Positions 22,974-33,140 of a stretch of DNA of 64,000 nt are shown here, one piece after another. How positions within the stretch are numbered: the stretch's first letter is position 1; every line of letters begins with the position of its first letter. Under the pieces are notes generated by a model. That model was given only the letters and a program-made list of their open reading frames with translations. It was not told the origin of the DNA and searched no databases. Both the position numbers and the translations under genes were made by a program. This DNA is from Planoprotostelium fungivorum (taxonomy: Eukaryota; Evosea; Variosea; Cavosteliida; Cavosteliaceae): contig MDYQ01000047.1 in the NCBI GenBank assembly GCA_003024175.1, positions 62,001 through 126,000 of the forward strand. The letters are read 5' to 3'.

Positions 22974-23911
22974 TCATCTGTTCCTCTTCTTCTTGCTCTC
23001 TCCTTGTGTTTCCAGATCCTCCATCAATTCTCTGATCTCTCCTTCACTCTCCGGCTCGATCTGCACACATCGTCTAAAGTCATCCATCGCCCCATCTCGA
23101 TCGTTTGTGAGAGCTCTGACACAGCCTCGGTTCTTGTAAGCGAGGAACTCGGCTGGTTCCGCTGCGATGGCCGCGTCTAAATCGGCCAGAGCTGCATCGT
23201 GTCGGTGATGAACGTCATTGTAGATGTTGGCGCGGTTGTTCAACGCCATGTAGTTGGTGGGATCCAGGGTGAGGGCACGATCAAAGTTGATGAGGGCATT
23301 GGCATGGTCACCGGTCTGTAAGAGGGCGAAACCTAAAGGGTTATGTTGAGAATGATGCCTCCGCGCAGATGATTCAAGTGGGAGAATGCGGATGATTGGA
23401 CGATCTCATGCCGAAGAGACAAGTGGTTGTTGACATCTCACCTCTGAGTTGATAAGCCTCTGCATCTTCTTCTGGTGCACTCAATTGGATCCAACGATCG
23501 AGATCGAGAACGGCTTCGGGAAACTTACCCAATTGGATGTTAGCTGACGCACTGTCTCGATCAACCAGTGTTCGATACGAACCTAATGCAGTTCTGATCT
23601 ACGACGATGTGATTCTCACCGATTATAGATGGAGTCTGTGTTATCAGGAAAGAGACGAATGGACTCGTCAAAATGTGGGATGGCGCGTTGGAGATCCTGC
23701 AAGAACAGAAAATATGCGATACCGAGATTGAGATGGAGTTGAGATGCTTGATGAGGATCCGTGACCGAAGTCAATTCGTTGGAGAAAAAGGCAACGGCTT
23801 CTTCTACCTGAATGATTCGAGATCAGAAAGGTATGTTGAAAGATTGCTTGTGGAGTGACTCACTCGACCTTCTTCGAGGAGTTCTTGTCCCTTTTGTAAT
23901 CGCTCGCTCAT
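22974..23911 (-). CDS. TPR repeat protein
   Basis: Start ATG at 23911 (MSERLQKGQELLEEGR), about 250 aa from about four exons. It is made of tandem tetratricopeptide repeats: LHLNLGIAYF...RAIPHFDESIRLFPD, ASANIQLGKFPEAVLDLDRW, NALINFDRALTLDPTNYMAL and NNRANIYNDVHHRHDAALAD. The N-terminus is short and the C-terminal tail is basic (ESKKKRNR). TPR proteins are helical scaffolds that bind chaperones or peptide tails; no second domain is present to say which. The intron near 23555-23622 must be about 68 nt for the frame to hold. The gene ends about 175 bases downstream of the convergent plus-strand gene. Confidence 0.8.
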
Positions 23912-24360
23912 CGTCAGTTGCGAGCGAAGATGAGATGTAGTCCGGATGTTTCTGTCTTTTGTATGTGGTCACGTGACTTCTTCGTCAGCTTTCATTGCGT
24001 CTCTTGGGATAAGCTTTCTGTAGTGCAGGGGAGCTCTGAATGGTGCACACTCTGCCACTGCCGAATATTGCGAAGTGTAATTGCAACTCGAGACGTGTAC
24101 GGTGAAGACAGCACGGTCCTGATGTCGCTCACTCGATTGGCTTCTCAACCTCAAATTTGTTACATCTTAAACGATGAAAAAGAAAAAGAATATTGAATGA
24201 AATCCACAGAATGAAGAAAATTAAATTCGAATTTTCATCGGAATTTCATCACATTCTCCCCCTTCGAGAAACGACGCGATCCACCTCTATCCATCACACC
24301 ATCACACAAGACACAAACACAACAACTAAACGAGAACAACACAAGTAGATACACGTAACG
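23912..24360. promoter_or_regulatory. Upstream region of the small heat-shock gene, with a heat-shock-element-like site
   Basis: About 450 bases between the TPR gene start and the small heat-shock gene, so it holds both promoters. A TTCGAGAA site at 24263-24270 fits the inverted TTCnnGAA unit of a heat-shock element. More TTC/GAA triplets lie just upstream in the AT-rich stretch 24200-24250, though not in perfect phase. This is suggestive only. Confidence 0.4.
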
Positions 24361-24798
24361 ATGCCCAAGGAAGACAGCACGAAGACCTTATCCGTTTACC
24401 ACCCCGATTCACTCTTTGACTTCCGAGACATCTACTCACCCTTCCTGGACCTCCAGACTCTAAAGCCTCTCTTCGATGAGAAGCACAGGAGAGCTTCTCA
24501 CGGCCTGCAAAAGACGACAGACGGCTACGTCGTAGAAGCCGAGTTGGCGGGAATTCCAAAGGAGAACGTGTCGGTGGAGGTGAAGGACGGTGTCCTGCAC
24601 ATCAGCGGCAAGCAGAAAGTGGAGGAAGAGAAGGAGGGAAGGAAGATGTACAGCCGCAGTGACTTCTACCAGTCGATCAGACTGCCAAAGGACGTGGACC
24701 AGGAGAGTGTCAAGGCCAGCTACGTGGATGGACTTTTGAAGGTCCAAATGAAGGGAAGAGAGCTGAAGGATAACACCAAGAGGATCGCCATCGATTGA
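24361..24798 (+). CDS. hsp20: Small heat-shock protein (Hsp20/alpha-crystallin family)
   Basis: An ATP-independent holdase chaperone of 145 aa, encoded without introns, unlike most neighbours. The N-terminal arm contains FDFRDIYSPFLDLQTLKPLF. The alpha-crystallin domain runs from about residue 45 to the C-terminus: LQKTTDGYVVEAELAGIPKE, VSVEVKDGVLHISGKQK, and the closing strand VKASYVDGLLKVQMKGRE, which carries the family A-x-x-x-G-L motif. The short tail ends TKRIAID, whose I-x-I-like end fits the oligomer-anchoring motif. Lack of introns is common in heat-shock genes because it permits expression when splicing is blocked. No signal or transit peptide, so probably cytosolic. Confidence 0.95.
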   Translation: MPKEDSTKTLSVYHPDSLFDFRDIYSPFLDLQTLKPLFDEKHRRASHGLQKTTDGYVVEAELAGIPKENVSVEVKDGVLHISGKQKVEEEKEGRKMYSRSDFYQSIRLPKDVDQESVKASYVDGLLKVQMKGRELKDNTKRIAID

Positions 24799-25050
24799 GG
24801 AAGAGGATAGCTTCGAGGAGAGAAATAAAAGATAATGTGAAAACATGCCTTCGTTAACCTTCATATAAGAAGGATCTAATTGAGAAGAAGAACGGAAAGC
24901 TGCTGTACAAATAATATCGAGCGCATTAGGCCACAATAGATGGACTATCAGCTTATCATTCATATACCAATCACACGATCACAGAAGATGAATATGATTG
25001 AAACTGAAGACATGTCTCACCACAAGATCTAACGGTAAATCGAAGACTAT

Positions 25051-26316
25051 CTATGCCGATTTCATTCTCTTTCTCATGGCATACAGTGCCTGACCGAAAC
25101 TGAGGAGAGATACACTGAGCCAATAGAGGTGTAGTCCTTGGGGCAATGCACTGACGAGGGGTATAGTCATGACGCACAGCCAAGGGACGCCCCATCGTAC
25201 CACCTTGTACCATTTCATCTCATTCATCTTGTTGTACTGCTGCCCGACCTCCCAGGTGGCAAGCGTCAAGAATGAAGACAGAGTCGGAAGTCTTTAGAGA
25301 TCAGATGATGATGGTCATCGTTGGCGATGACGATTGAGATGTGATGATGTTGATGTTCTTGCTATCGATCATCGTGATGCGGTTGATGATGGAAGATTTG
25401 AGTCACCTCCACCAGCCATCGACTTCGCTCAACGTGTGAAACCAAAATAGCCCTTCCTCCACCACCTTCTCTCCTTAAATCTATTCACACGACACAAGAT
25501 CTCACCTCCGTACTGTATAGATACCGCAAGCTCACAGCGAAGAGCAGACTGACGGGTATGGTCGATAAAAAGGCCCAATTCTTATACACTCGGTAGCCTT
25601 CCTTCTTCATCTGTCTCTTCACCGCAGCTAAGGCCTGAGATACTCAATCTACAACTCGCCACGATCGCTCCAGCCCTCCCACCTTGGGACGGTCTTTTGG
25701 AACGGTGGTCTCTAATGCTTTCAGGAGGACGGGGAGAGCTTTCGATTCACTCAGACGACGCTGATTGCGGATGGCGATGCGTTGGAATGGGATGTTGAGC
25801 AACTTCATGAAGAGACCCATAGAAGCCATGACGCCCCACCAAGGGAGACCGGCTGTCGAGATCGTCACGGTGTGTCACAGATATGATGTGACGGATGGAG
25901 GAGAGATGTTCTCTCACTCGCGTCGTGATAAGTGTGTAGGCCGGACACGATGGCTTCTACTGGAAGATATTGACTCAGCGTATCGAGGGCCATGGGAATG
26001 GCTGTCGTCGGTGCCAAAACTTCGGGAGTGTGAATTGAATTGAGTTAAGAGGTGACCTACCTTCTTCATGTTGGATGGTGTCTTCTATGTATTTGGGTGC
26101 GATGGGCTCAGGTGGGGAGAATCTTTCATGAAGATCACTCTGTTGATCGTCCAAAGGGTTCCTCGTAATGCGATCGATCTCTTCTTGTGATAGTTTCAAT
26201 CGTGATGTGGTAGAAAAACATCGTGGAGTAGAAAGAGGTATAAATCGTCTCGTGTGAACTGAACTATGGATCTGAAGCGGCCTAATTCGCGTAGTTTGTG
26301 TGAACAAGCGCAACAT
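25051..26316 (-). CDS. OXA1: Mitochondrial inner-membrane insertase OXA1/YidC family
   Basis: Inserts nuclear- and mitochondrially encoded proteins into the inner membrane. Start ATG at 26316; the N-terminus is basic and Ser/Thr-rich with no acids for about 40 residues (MLRLFTQTTRIRPLQIHSSV), as expected of a transit peptide. The family core is visible: AGLPWWGVMASMGLFMKLLN, then IPFQRIAIRNQRR, then a charged linker, WAFLSTIPVSLLFAVSLRYL, a separate exon GLFWFHTLSEVDGWW, and the last pair of TM segments (WGVPWLCVMTIPLVSALPQG, LYWLSVSLLSFGQALYAMRK). Length is about 320 aa. Introns are longer here, one near 25276-25415. It is divergent from the ING gene with only 81 bases between the start codons. 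Confidence 0.85.
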
Positions 26317-26394
26317 GATGTGATGTGATGTGTCAAATTTTTAACCGTTGAGCGGTTGAACATCATCAGGATCGAAAAGGTCGTGGAGTAGAAA
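26221..26394. repeat. Direct repeat spanning the OXA1/ING divergent promoter
   Basis: TCGTGGAGTAGAAA occurs at 26221-26234, inside OXA1 exon 1, and again at 26381-26394, just before the ING start codon. The related string GTAGAAAAACAT also flanks both copies. It is a small local duplication with possible promoter relevance. Confidence 0.5.
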
Positions 26395-26397
26395 AAC

Positions 26398-27445
26398 ATG
26401 GGAACATACCTGGAGAATTATTTGGAAGGTAAGAGAGACCTCTTTCTCAAAGATATGTAATGTGATACAGGTGTATCTTCTCTTCCACAAGAAGTTCGAA
26501 GAGGATTCGCTCTGCTCAGAGATTTAGACAATCGTTCTCAAGGTGATTCAACTCCATCCATCATGTGATCTGTCGCCCATCGTTTCATACAGAGTTGTTG
26601 GATCGCATCGAAGTCGAGTCGAAGACTTCGATAAAAAACTACAAGAGGAAGCGCGATCCCTCATCCGAAGAACAGACGAGCATTCGAAATGATCTCAAGC
26701 AATGTCTAGAGTTGGCTGATGAAAAAATACAACTGGCCGTCCAAACGTATGAACTGGTAACAGAGATACCTCTCGACACTCTCTCTGATCATTTGATATC
26801 ATAGGTGGACAAGCACATTCGAAAGTTGGATCAAGATCTCAAAAAGTTTGAAGCCGAACTGCAGGCCGAACAGACGATGAAAGACGCAGTTCAACCCGGG
26901 CAGGCACCAGTAGAGAAGAAGGAGAAAGAGCCAGTCAAGAGCCGAAAGAAGTGAGCCGTCCATCCATCTTCTCATACGTTCGACATCGCCCATCATCTCT
27001 CCTCATTGACCGTTGTGCAGGACACCGGCGGTGGAAAATATTTTGCCTGCGGTCGACCCAAAGATCCTCACAGTCGAGATCGACATGCCGATCGATCCGA
27101 ACGAGCCGACTTATTGCACGTGTAACCGAGTGAGATATACATCACTGCGACAGCGGCAACGTCATCGATCTCTAATCATGGGATCCATGTCATTTGATAT
27201 CACGATCTGATTCGATGATGCTGATGATGGAGCGTAGGTGTCCTTTGGAGAGATGGTTGGTTGTGATAATCCAGATTGTAAAATCGAATGGTTCCATTAC
27301 GAATGTGTTGGTCTCACGGCTGCACCAAAGGGAAAATGGTGAGCTTGCTGCCTGAGATGCAGATGATGATGAACGAGAGTCTGATGAGAGTAGGTATTGT
27401 GCGGACTGCACTCGAGACATCAAAGAGAAGAAGAAGGCGAGGTAG
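26398..27445 (+). CDS. ING-family chromatin reader with PHD finger
   Basis: ING proteins tether histone acetyltransferase or deacetylase complexes to H3K4me3. The start is [10 protein letters not shown], splicing to [20 protein letters not shown], the typical ING N-terminal helical domain. A coiled-coil region continues to [13 protein letters not shown], followed by a basic linker ([13 protein letters not shown]). The C-terminal PHD finger is complete as C4HC3: [17 protein letters not shown], then [15 protein letters not shown] and PKGKWYCADC; the exon junction lies inside it. The tail is a short basic stretch ending KKKAR at TAG 27443-27445. Length is about 250 aa. The aromatic and Met residues of the H3K4me3 cage are at their usual places. 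Closest to ING1/2/5-type proteins. Confidence 0.92.
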
Positions 27446-27545
27446 TTATATGTGGGGTTGTGTGTTGCAAGAATAAATGATTCAAAAATCAAATCTTATT
27501 CTGTCGTCGATCGGACACACTCATCATGGACCATGTCTCAACTGT

Positions 27546-28552
27546 TTATCTACGTTGGGCTCTCACGACCCAAAGAGGGTCCGATCTCTTTCCATCGTCC
27601 AACGTCACGATCTCGATCTGATCGAACAGCTCCCCCGGCTGCTTCTGGGGACAGCCAGCAAAGTGGAAGTAGTCTGCCACCATCTCGGTTCTCTCTCTTT
27701 CTGATATCTGCAGCCACCTTCCTACCACCTTTGTAGGAAAACATCGATTGGAGAAGGACATGTGTGCTCTGCTACCTGATGCAAACATGATCATGGGGTT
27801 GAAGTGTCTGCATTACCTGGCTTCAAGACACGACCAATCTCTCCAAATATCTCTCGTGGACGGTTGAGATAGTCCACACTGACCGAACAGATGATGGCAT
27901 CTTGCGATGCATCTTCTGATGGGATGATGGGATTGCGGTTGAGGTCTCGCACGGAGAAGTCTTTCAGACTCTTGTTGGCCGCCAGTTCAGGTTCACTCAT
28001 GCCGACACCTGTGGAGGTTAAGAGGATGGAGAGAAGTATCGATTTACCGTGGACGTTCGCCCCACGTTTACCGCTCTGTTGATGGATGAGAATGAGTTGA
28101 CGATCATGTCTGTCACAGGGATATGATGTCACCTGATCGGCGGTGGAGTAAGAGGCAGGGAGATGACTGATCCAACTAGAACAGAGGTCGATAACAGAAG
28201 GTGGGCTGTCCACGTTGGGGGGTGGAAGCTGAATTCATGTCAAAGAGGAGCCGTCTCAAGACGTACCTCTCTTCCATAATATTGTGTCAGTGTCTTGATG
28301 CAACCGTCGTCAATGTGAGTGACGAATCTCGGTGAAGAATAAAACTGACCGTCCTAATTCGTATGAATAAACATTCAGAGAAACAATCCCATTCAAACTC
28401 ACATCACTCTCATCGTACCTCGCCAGATCTTGTTCTGTGTATGGCCACGTTGAAGAAAACTTTTCCACTCGTCGTACGGAAGACATAGTTCGAACTTGTT
28501 TCAGAGGACGAAAGGGGAGGCGTGTCCCTGTGTTTGTGATGGCTCTCAGCAT
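27546..28552 (-). CDS. SAM-dependent methyltransferase-like protein (type 11 fold)
   Basis: Class I methyltransferase fold, substrate unknown. The start at 28552 gives a basic N-terminus (MLRAITNTGTRLPFRPLKQV) that could be an organelle transit peptide; a second Met lies at 28486. After two introns come DGQFYSSPRFVTHIDDGC and the SAM-site-like PSVIDLCSSWISHLPASY. Then follow GVGMSEPELAANKSLKDF, VRDLNRNPIIPSEDAS, DAIICSVSVDYLNRPREIF and RVLKPG. The C-terminus includes SFSNRCFPTKVVGRWLQIS and a Trp-containing end (PLWVVRAQRR). This pattern matches a widespread but poorly characterised family found in algae, plants and bacteria. It is divergent from the MDR gene with 116 bases between starts and convergent with ING. 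Confidence 0.75.
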
Positions 28553-28668
28553 CAAGTGTGACACACGTGATGCTGCACAAATATTTGGTCCTTGAGAGTT
28601 TGACCGTTGTAATTTCGGAAGTCCGGAGAAATAGTTCTCCCGGGACATACACAAACATCACCGTCACC

Positions 28669-30145
28669 ATGTCTTACGAAGCTCTGCAATGTACCTCTCT
28701 CAGCAAGAACTTTAAGGAGGCTATCGAAAAATTGACCTTACAGAAAGTCGAACGAGTACCATTGAGTGAGATGTCTTCGATAGCACCTACCCTCCTCACA
28801 CGTTGATAGAAAAGGGTGAAGTCAGAGTCCAAATCTATGCCGCCGCAGTCAACTTCTTCGATCTTCTCATGTTGTGCGGACAGTATCAACACAAACCTGC
28901 CCTTCCATTCACCGCTGTAAGTCTTAACGACTTTCGACATACTTCGTCTCATTCCCATCACAGGGAACTGAAGCATCCGGTACCGTCATAGAGGTCGGTC
29001 CAGGAGTCCCATCTTATCTAAAGGTACGTCACATCACCACCTTCTCTCGTCACATCAGTGATGGATACAGCCGGGTGTCGATGTCATGATCGGTATGTCC
29101 ACCGGAGCGATGGGAGACGAGATGATCACACCCGCTCTCAACTGCATCCCCAAGCCGAAAGAGTTCTCTCACGTAGAAGCTGCAGGTCTCTTCGTCGGTT
29201 ACTCTACCGCTTACAACGGGTAATGTCGTTTGATATCATCCATCACAAGATGTCTGTGGAGAGTTAATCATCGAACAGTCTCGTCCAGAGAGGTAAATTG
29301 AGAGAGGGAGAGACTCTGTTAGTCACAGGTGCCGGAGGTGGCATGGGCATGGCAGCTGTCCAACTGGGAAAAGCCCTCGGTGCTACTGTCATCGCCGTGG
29401 CCAGTGGCGAAGACAAGTTGGCCGCCGCCAAGAAGGTGAATTTGAAATTCGAATCTCCCGCCGACCGATTCCGCGCAGGTCGGAGCAGATCACACGATCT
29501 TGGTACCGCAGAAGGATCTCAAGTCATCGAATGTACTCAGAGACCAAGTGAACAAGATCACAAAGAACAAGGGAGTCGATGTCGTTTACGATGTCGTGGG
29601 AGGCGATCTGTTCGATCAGGTGAGATGTCGTCATCATCTTCCATGCGATCGTCGTTCTTCACGCACCATCTCCCATCTGATGATCACGATCCATCGTGAT
29701 CGTTTCTCCACCATCACATGTCATCAGCACGATCGTTCCATCATCCACCATCGATCATCCGTCTGACGATCACCAGTGCGTGCGCATCATGGGCGATGAG
29801 GGTAGACTCTTAGTCATCGGCTTCGCATCGGGTCGCATCCCTGCCGTTCCCGCCAACCTTCCCCTCGTAAAGGGTTTCTCCGTAGTAGGAGTCAGGGCGG
29901 GAGAATCCATGAGAAGACATCCAGAATACGCCATGGTGAGATCCATCTACACAGTTGTAGATGCTCAAAATCACCAGGAGATGTTTCAAGCTCTCAACGG
30001 CTTCACGTCTAAAGGCCACCTGAGACCCTTTTTGGAGAAGGTGTACCAGAGGGGAGAATACAGAGAGGCGTTCGCTGCTCTGGCCAACAGGAGCGTCGTA
30101 GGAAAGAGCGTCATCCAGTGGAGAGAGGCTCCTGCGAAATTGTAA
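28669..30145 (+). CDS. Quinone-oxidoreductase-like MDR-family dehydrogenase
   Basis: NAD(P)H-dependent oxidoreductase of the medium-chain dehydrogenase/reductase superfamily, zinc-free branch. Start MSYEALQCTSLSKNFKEAIE; the GroES-like domain shows VRVQIYAAAVNFFDLLMLCG and AGTEASGTVIEVGPGV. The Rossmann domain has a nucleotide-binding loop (LLVTGAGGGMGMAAVQLGKA) and the quinone-reductase pattern NKGVDVVYDVVGGDLFDQ, GRLLVIGFASGRIP and LPLVKGFSVVGVRAG. The C-terminus ends GKSVIQWREAPAKL at 30143-30145. No Cys/His zinc ligands are seen at the usual sites. Length is about 350 aa over about seven exons. One intron, between MEMFQ-like and EYAM-like segments near 29936-29980, is inferred from frame. 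Confidence 0.9.
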
Positions 30146-30322
30146 AGACAATAAAACGGAGACGCATGGCTGTCGTTGATGTGTGATGGATGAGATGTGA
30201 ATGTGTTCGGCTGTGATGATTTCATGATGTTTCATCGAATACGAGAAGAGGTTGAGATGATGGTGCGAAGAGATGTGAGACGACAAAAATCGTCAGGCTG
30301 CATGATGATCCTCCTCCCATCT

Positions 30323-30649
30323 TTATTTACATTCCCTCTGTCTTTTGTTCTGAAACCATATCTGTATGCTTCTCATGCCGATCGGACGTGCATTCGTGCT
30401 CAGTTCTTCGGCCAACTCCCTCCTACGCTGCTGATCGGGGTACGGATCAGACTCAAACTGTCGCAGAAGCTTCTCCCTCTGCTCTTCTGAGAAGACTCTT
30501 CCTGCTTTTCTTATCAGAGGATGTAAAACGCTCTCACCTCTATGCGCCGAGCTCGTCGTGAAGAAGAAGACGTGATCCGAGAAGATCATGCCTCCATTAG
30601 ACTTCTTCATGCGTGGAGAACCCTCGTGAATCAACCTCTTAACGTCCAT
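30323..30649 (-). CDS. Small homeodomain protein 1
   Basis: A single-exon frame of 108 aa, essentially a homeodomain with a short leader (MDVKRLIHEGSPRMKKSNGG). Helix 1 includes FSEEQREKLLRQFESDPYPD, helix 2 QQRRRELAEELS, and helix 3 SIQIWFQNKRQRECK with the invariant W, F, N and R present. Between helices 2 and 3 the loop TNARPIGMR makes the domain about five residues longer than the standard 60; the next gene has the same insertion. The protein ends immediately after the recognition helix. It is a nuclear DNA-binding protein by family; targets unknown. It is a tandem sister of the gene at 31112-31468, same strand, about 460 bases apart. Confidence 0.85.
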   Translation of the reverse strand: MDVKRLIHEGSPRMKKSNGGMIFSDHVFFFTTSSAHRGESVLHPLIRKAGRVFSEEQREKLLRQFESDPYPDQQRRRELAEELSTNARPIGMRSIQIWFQNKRQRECK

Positions 30650-31111
30650 GACGACTCACGTAATACTGGAAGCGTCTGAAAAATTTAAGTTCACACGGAG
30701 AGGGGTGTCCCCCTCCAATCTCCACACTCTTCCTCAGAACATGATAGATTGGGCAGACTTCTCAGGCACATCTCTATCGTTGCCAAGTCAACGGGTGAAC
30801 ACAGACTTTGATTTCTCCAGTTTACGAATAACGCGGCGATGGTGGACAACGTCACGGGAGACAAATGTTCTCGTTCGGTTCTATTCGCGATGGATGTGAC
30901 CTCCCCGCTGTCTTGTGTAGAGGGGCACGGTGTGATAACAGCGCAGGTATAGAGGACGATGGTGCGGATGATGCGTTACGCACCCCTCTATAGCGAAGAA
31001 GAAACCCATCTGGTCTCTTGATGTACACACGAACGAAACCATGTGATGTCGGTTGGCGTAATGAGAAGAGGCTGACTCATCAAGAGACTGACACAAAGAG
31101 AAATCTCTGGC
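30650..31111. other. Intergenic between the two homeodomain genes
   Basis: About 460 bases upstream of homeodomain gene 1 and downstream of gene 2. No gene; it should contain the promoter of gene 1. I see no clear motif. Confidence 0.4.
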
Positions 31112-31468
31112 TCAGAGGTGACGTCGTCTGCAGCTCCTATATTTACATTTTCTCTGTCTCTTGTTCTGGAACCATATTTGAATGCTTCTCATGCCGATCG
31201 GCTGTGTCTGTGTACTCATTTCCTCGGCTAACTCTCTCCTGCGTTGCTGATCGGGGAAAGGATTGCATTCGAATTGTCTTATGAGCCTCCCCGTCTGTTC
31301 TTTCGAGAACAGCTTTCCTGTCCTCTCATTATACTCGATCGGTACGTGCACCATGGTCCCACCTCTGTGGTACGGCAAACTCTTCGTGAAGAAGAAGACG
31401 TTATCTCGAAGGAGGAGACGGTCGGAAGTCGATGCAGTGTCTTCGTGGATCAAACTCTTAACGTCCAT
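31112..31468 (-). CDS. Small homeodomain protein 2
   Basis: A single-exon frame of 118 aa, sister to the gene at 30323-30649. The leader (MDVKSLIHEDTASTSDRLLL) is recognisably related, as is the shared FFFT segment that follows. The homeodomain shows FSKEQTGRLIRQFECNPFPD, QQRRRELAEEMS and SIQIWFQNKRQRKCKY, with W, F, N and R of helix 3 intact. The same atypical longer loop (TQTQPIGMR) lies between helices 2 and 3. It has a slightly longer basic tail (RSCRRRHL) than its sister. The 5' part, outside the homeodomain, has diverged more than the DNA-binding part. Likely a nuclear transcription factor. Confidence 0.85.
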   Translation of the reverse strand: MDVKSLIHEDTASTSDRLLLRDNVFFFTKSLPYHRGGTMVHVPIEYNERTGKLFSKEQTGRLIRQFECNPFPDQQRRRELAEEMSTQTQPIGMRSIQIWFQNKRQRKCKYRSCRRRHL

Positions 31469-32604
31469 GGCTCGTGTTGTTGCGGAGTAGGCAGTGTATG
31501 GAAATAGCGATCCACCTGGTGATACTCAGGGGCTTCATTTCTCACACTCTTTCCGGGAACCTCATAAGAACTTCAAATAAGGACGTAAGTTCCAGAAACC
31601 CCAACGAAATCTCACAGGCGATCTGTATGAAGCTACTTTTAACAGGACTACTGGGCCTGAGAGACTCGCGCGTGACGTCGGGATGATGTGATTTTAGCCT
31701 GAAACAGTGAACGTCACATTTCTATTGGATGTTACGACGGGTTACTCTTTCCATTCTGTGTCTGCAGATGCAAATGGCTCCCCACTCGTCCGTGAGGCGT
31801 CACGGTAAGCTACGAATCAGCTGTAGATACTGGGTGCAGTGTTCAGCATCTGTGTGATAGGATGGGACAGGGGGATACACCTGTGAGGATTTAATGAAAT
31901 GTGCCGAGGTATAACGGCGGACGAGACCCGAACACCTTCTTGTGAATCGAGACGGACCGAATGGCATCTTCCTCTGGCTGATTCTTTATGAACGACCACC
32001 GCTCGCATGATGCGAGGCCCACCGATAGCAAACGAAGCTCATGTCTTTAAGGCACTCCATTTCATCTCCTCCTTTCACTTCTTGACTTGCCTGAAATGTG
32101 TCTTACCACACGGTCATAGGCACGCTCATTTATTGAGCTTCTGTCCATATTTTCAGTTATAAGTGGTTTCCTTAGCTGAATCGACCAATAGGCTGGCGTC
32201 ACGTGATGAAAAACGAACGAGTTCTTTGCTTCATGGTGTCGGTTGTTGAGCAATACACCACGCGGGGAACATCGCACAGACGACAAACGGCTTCGTGCCG
32301 CGGTGAAGATATAGAGCTGTCTTCTGGGAGGGCCGAATAGGAGGATTGCATCGGCGTCGTAGAATGCACGACGGAACATTGGCTGTGTCGTTGAAGATCG
32401 GAGTCAAGCGCCACTCACGAGCGGAATTCAACGACTATCAACTGAACAAGCCAACCAGTAATGAAATATTGAGACGAGTTCGTCGCTCATAAAGAGTACC
32501 TGTTGTCCCATTATTCATTTTCGAATCATCATTCTGATTCACATTTAAACATCATAAAGATAGAAATTTTCGTCGATGTATTGATAATCTCGTCACAGAG
32601 ACCA
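31469..32604. other. Intergenic, no gene recognised
   Basis: About 1.1 kb, among the longest gaps of the window. Short frames on both strands do not splice into anything convincing. Part of it must be the promoter of homeodomain gene 2; long upstream regions are common for developmental regulators. Confidence 0.45.
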
Positions 32605-32835
32605 TTATGCCATCAGATTGCATCGGAATGGAATGCTGGAGCAGCGACCAGGTGATCCATTGCAAGTGCATTGAGGAGTCACGGGGCAAAGGGGATTGAA
32701 GCATGAGCCGTGTCCACCGAATTCGGGGCGAATGGGAAGAGGAGTGACTTCATTGACGACGGCAGCCTTGGGGGCCTCACCAGCAAAGACGGCAGAGAAG
32801 AAGAGGATGGCCAGGAAAAAGAGGGCGCGGAACAT
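32605..32835 (-). CDS. Small secreted Cys-rich protein
   Basis: A 76-aa product starting MFRALFFLAILFFSAVFA, a textbook signal peptide with likely cleavage after AVFAG or nearby. The mature part begins with a Pro/Val-rich stretch and ends with six Cys in about 30 residues (SCFNPLCPVTPQCTCNGSPG, then RCSSIPFRCNLMA). An even number of Cys fits three disulfides. The frame is open further upstream to another Met at 32919, but the signal peptide supports the internal start. No family recognised; it could be a toxin-like, antimicrobial or matrix peptide, none of which is shown. Confidence 0.65.
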   Translation of the reverse strand: MFRALFFLAILFFSAVFAGEAPKAAVVNEVTPLPIRPEFGGHGSCFNPLCPVTPQCTCNGSPGRCSSIPFRCNLMA

Positions 32836-33140
32836 GATGCTGCTGCTCTGTGTCGTCCGATTGAAAAATGCTTTTGCTCCCGCAAAAGTTCGACTGACAG
32901 TGACGAATGTCGCTTTCATGTCTTACTGTCTATTTTCTCGCCTGATATCAGTAATACCAGGCACTACCTCGCTGCAGCTGGCGCAGTTCTATACCCAAAG
33001 CATCACAGAGACAAAAGTTGAGACAAAACGTCAACTTTTACGAATGTGCATCACATCATTACCTCGTGACGATTTGTAATGGTGATGAATGTATTCCATT
33101 CTGTGACATAGTATCTATTATTCACAATATCTTCACGATA
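32836..33140. other. Intergenic
   Basis: About 300 bases, AT-richer than average, between the Cys-rich peptide start and the end of the amine oxidase gene. No gene seen. Confidence 0.4.
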
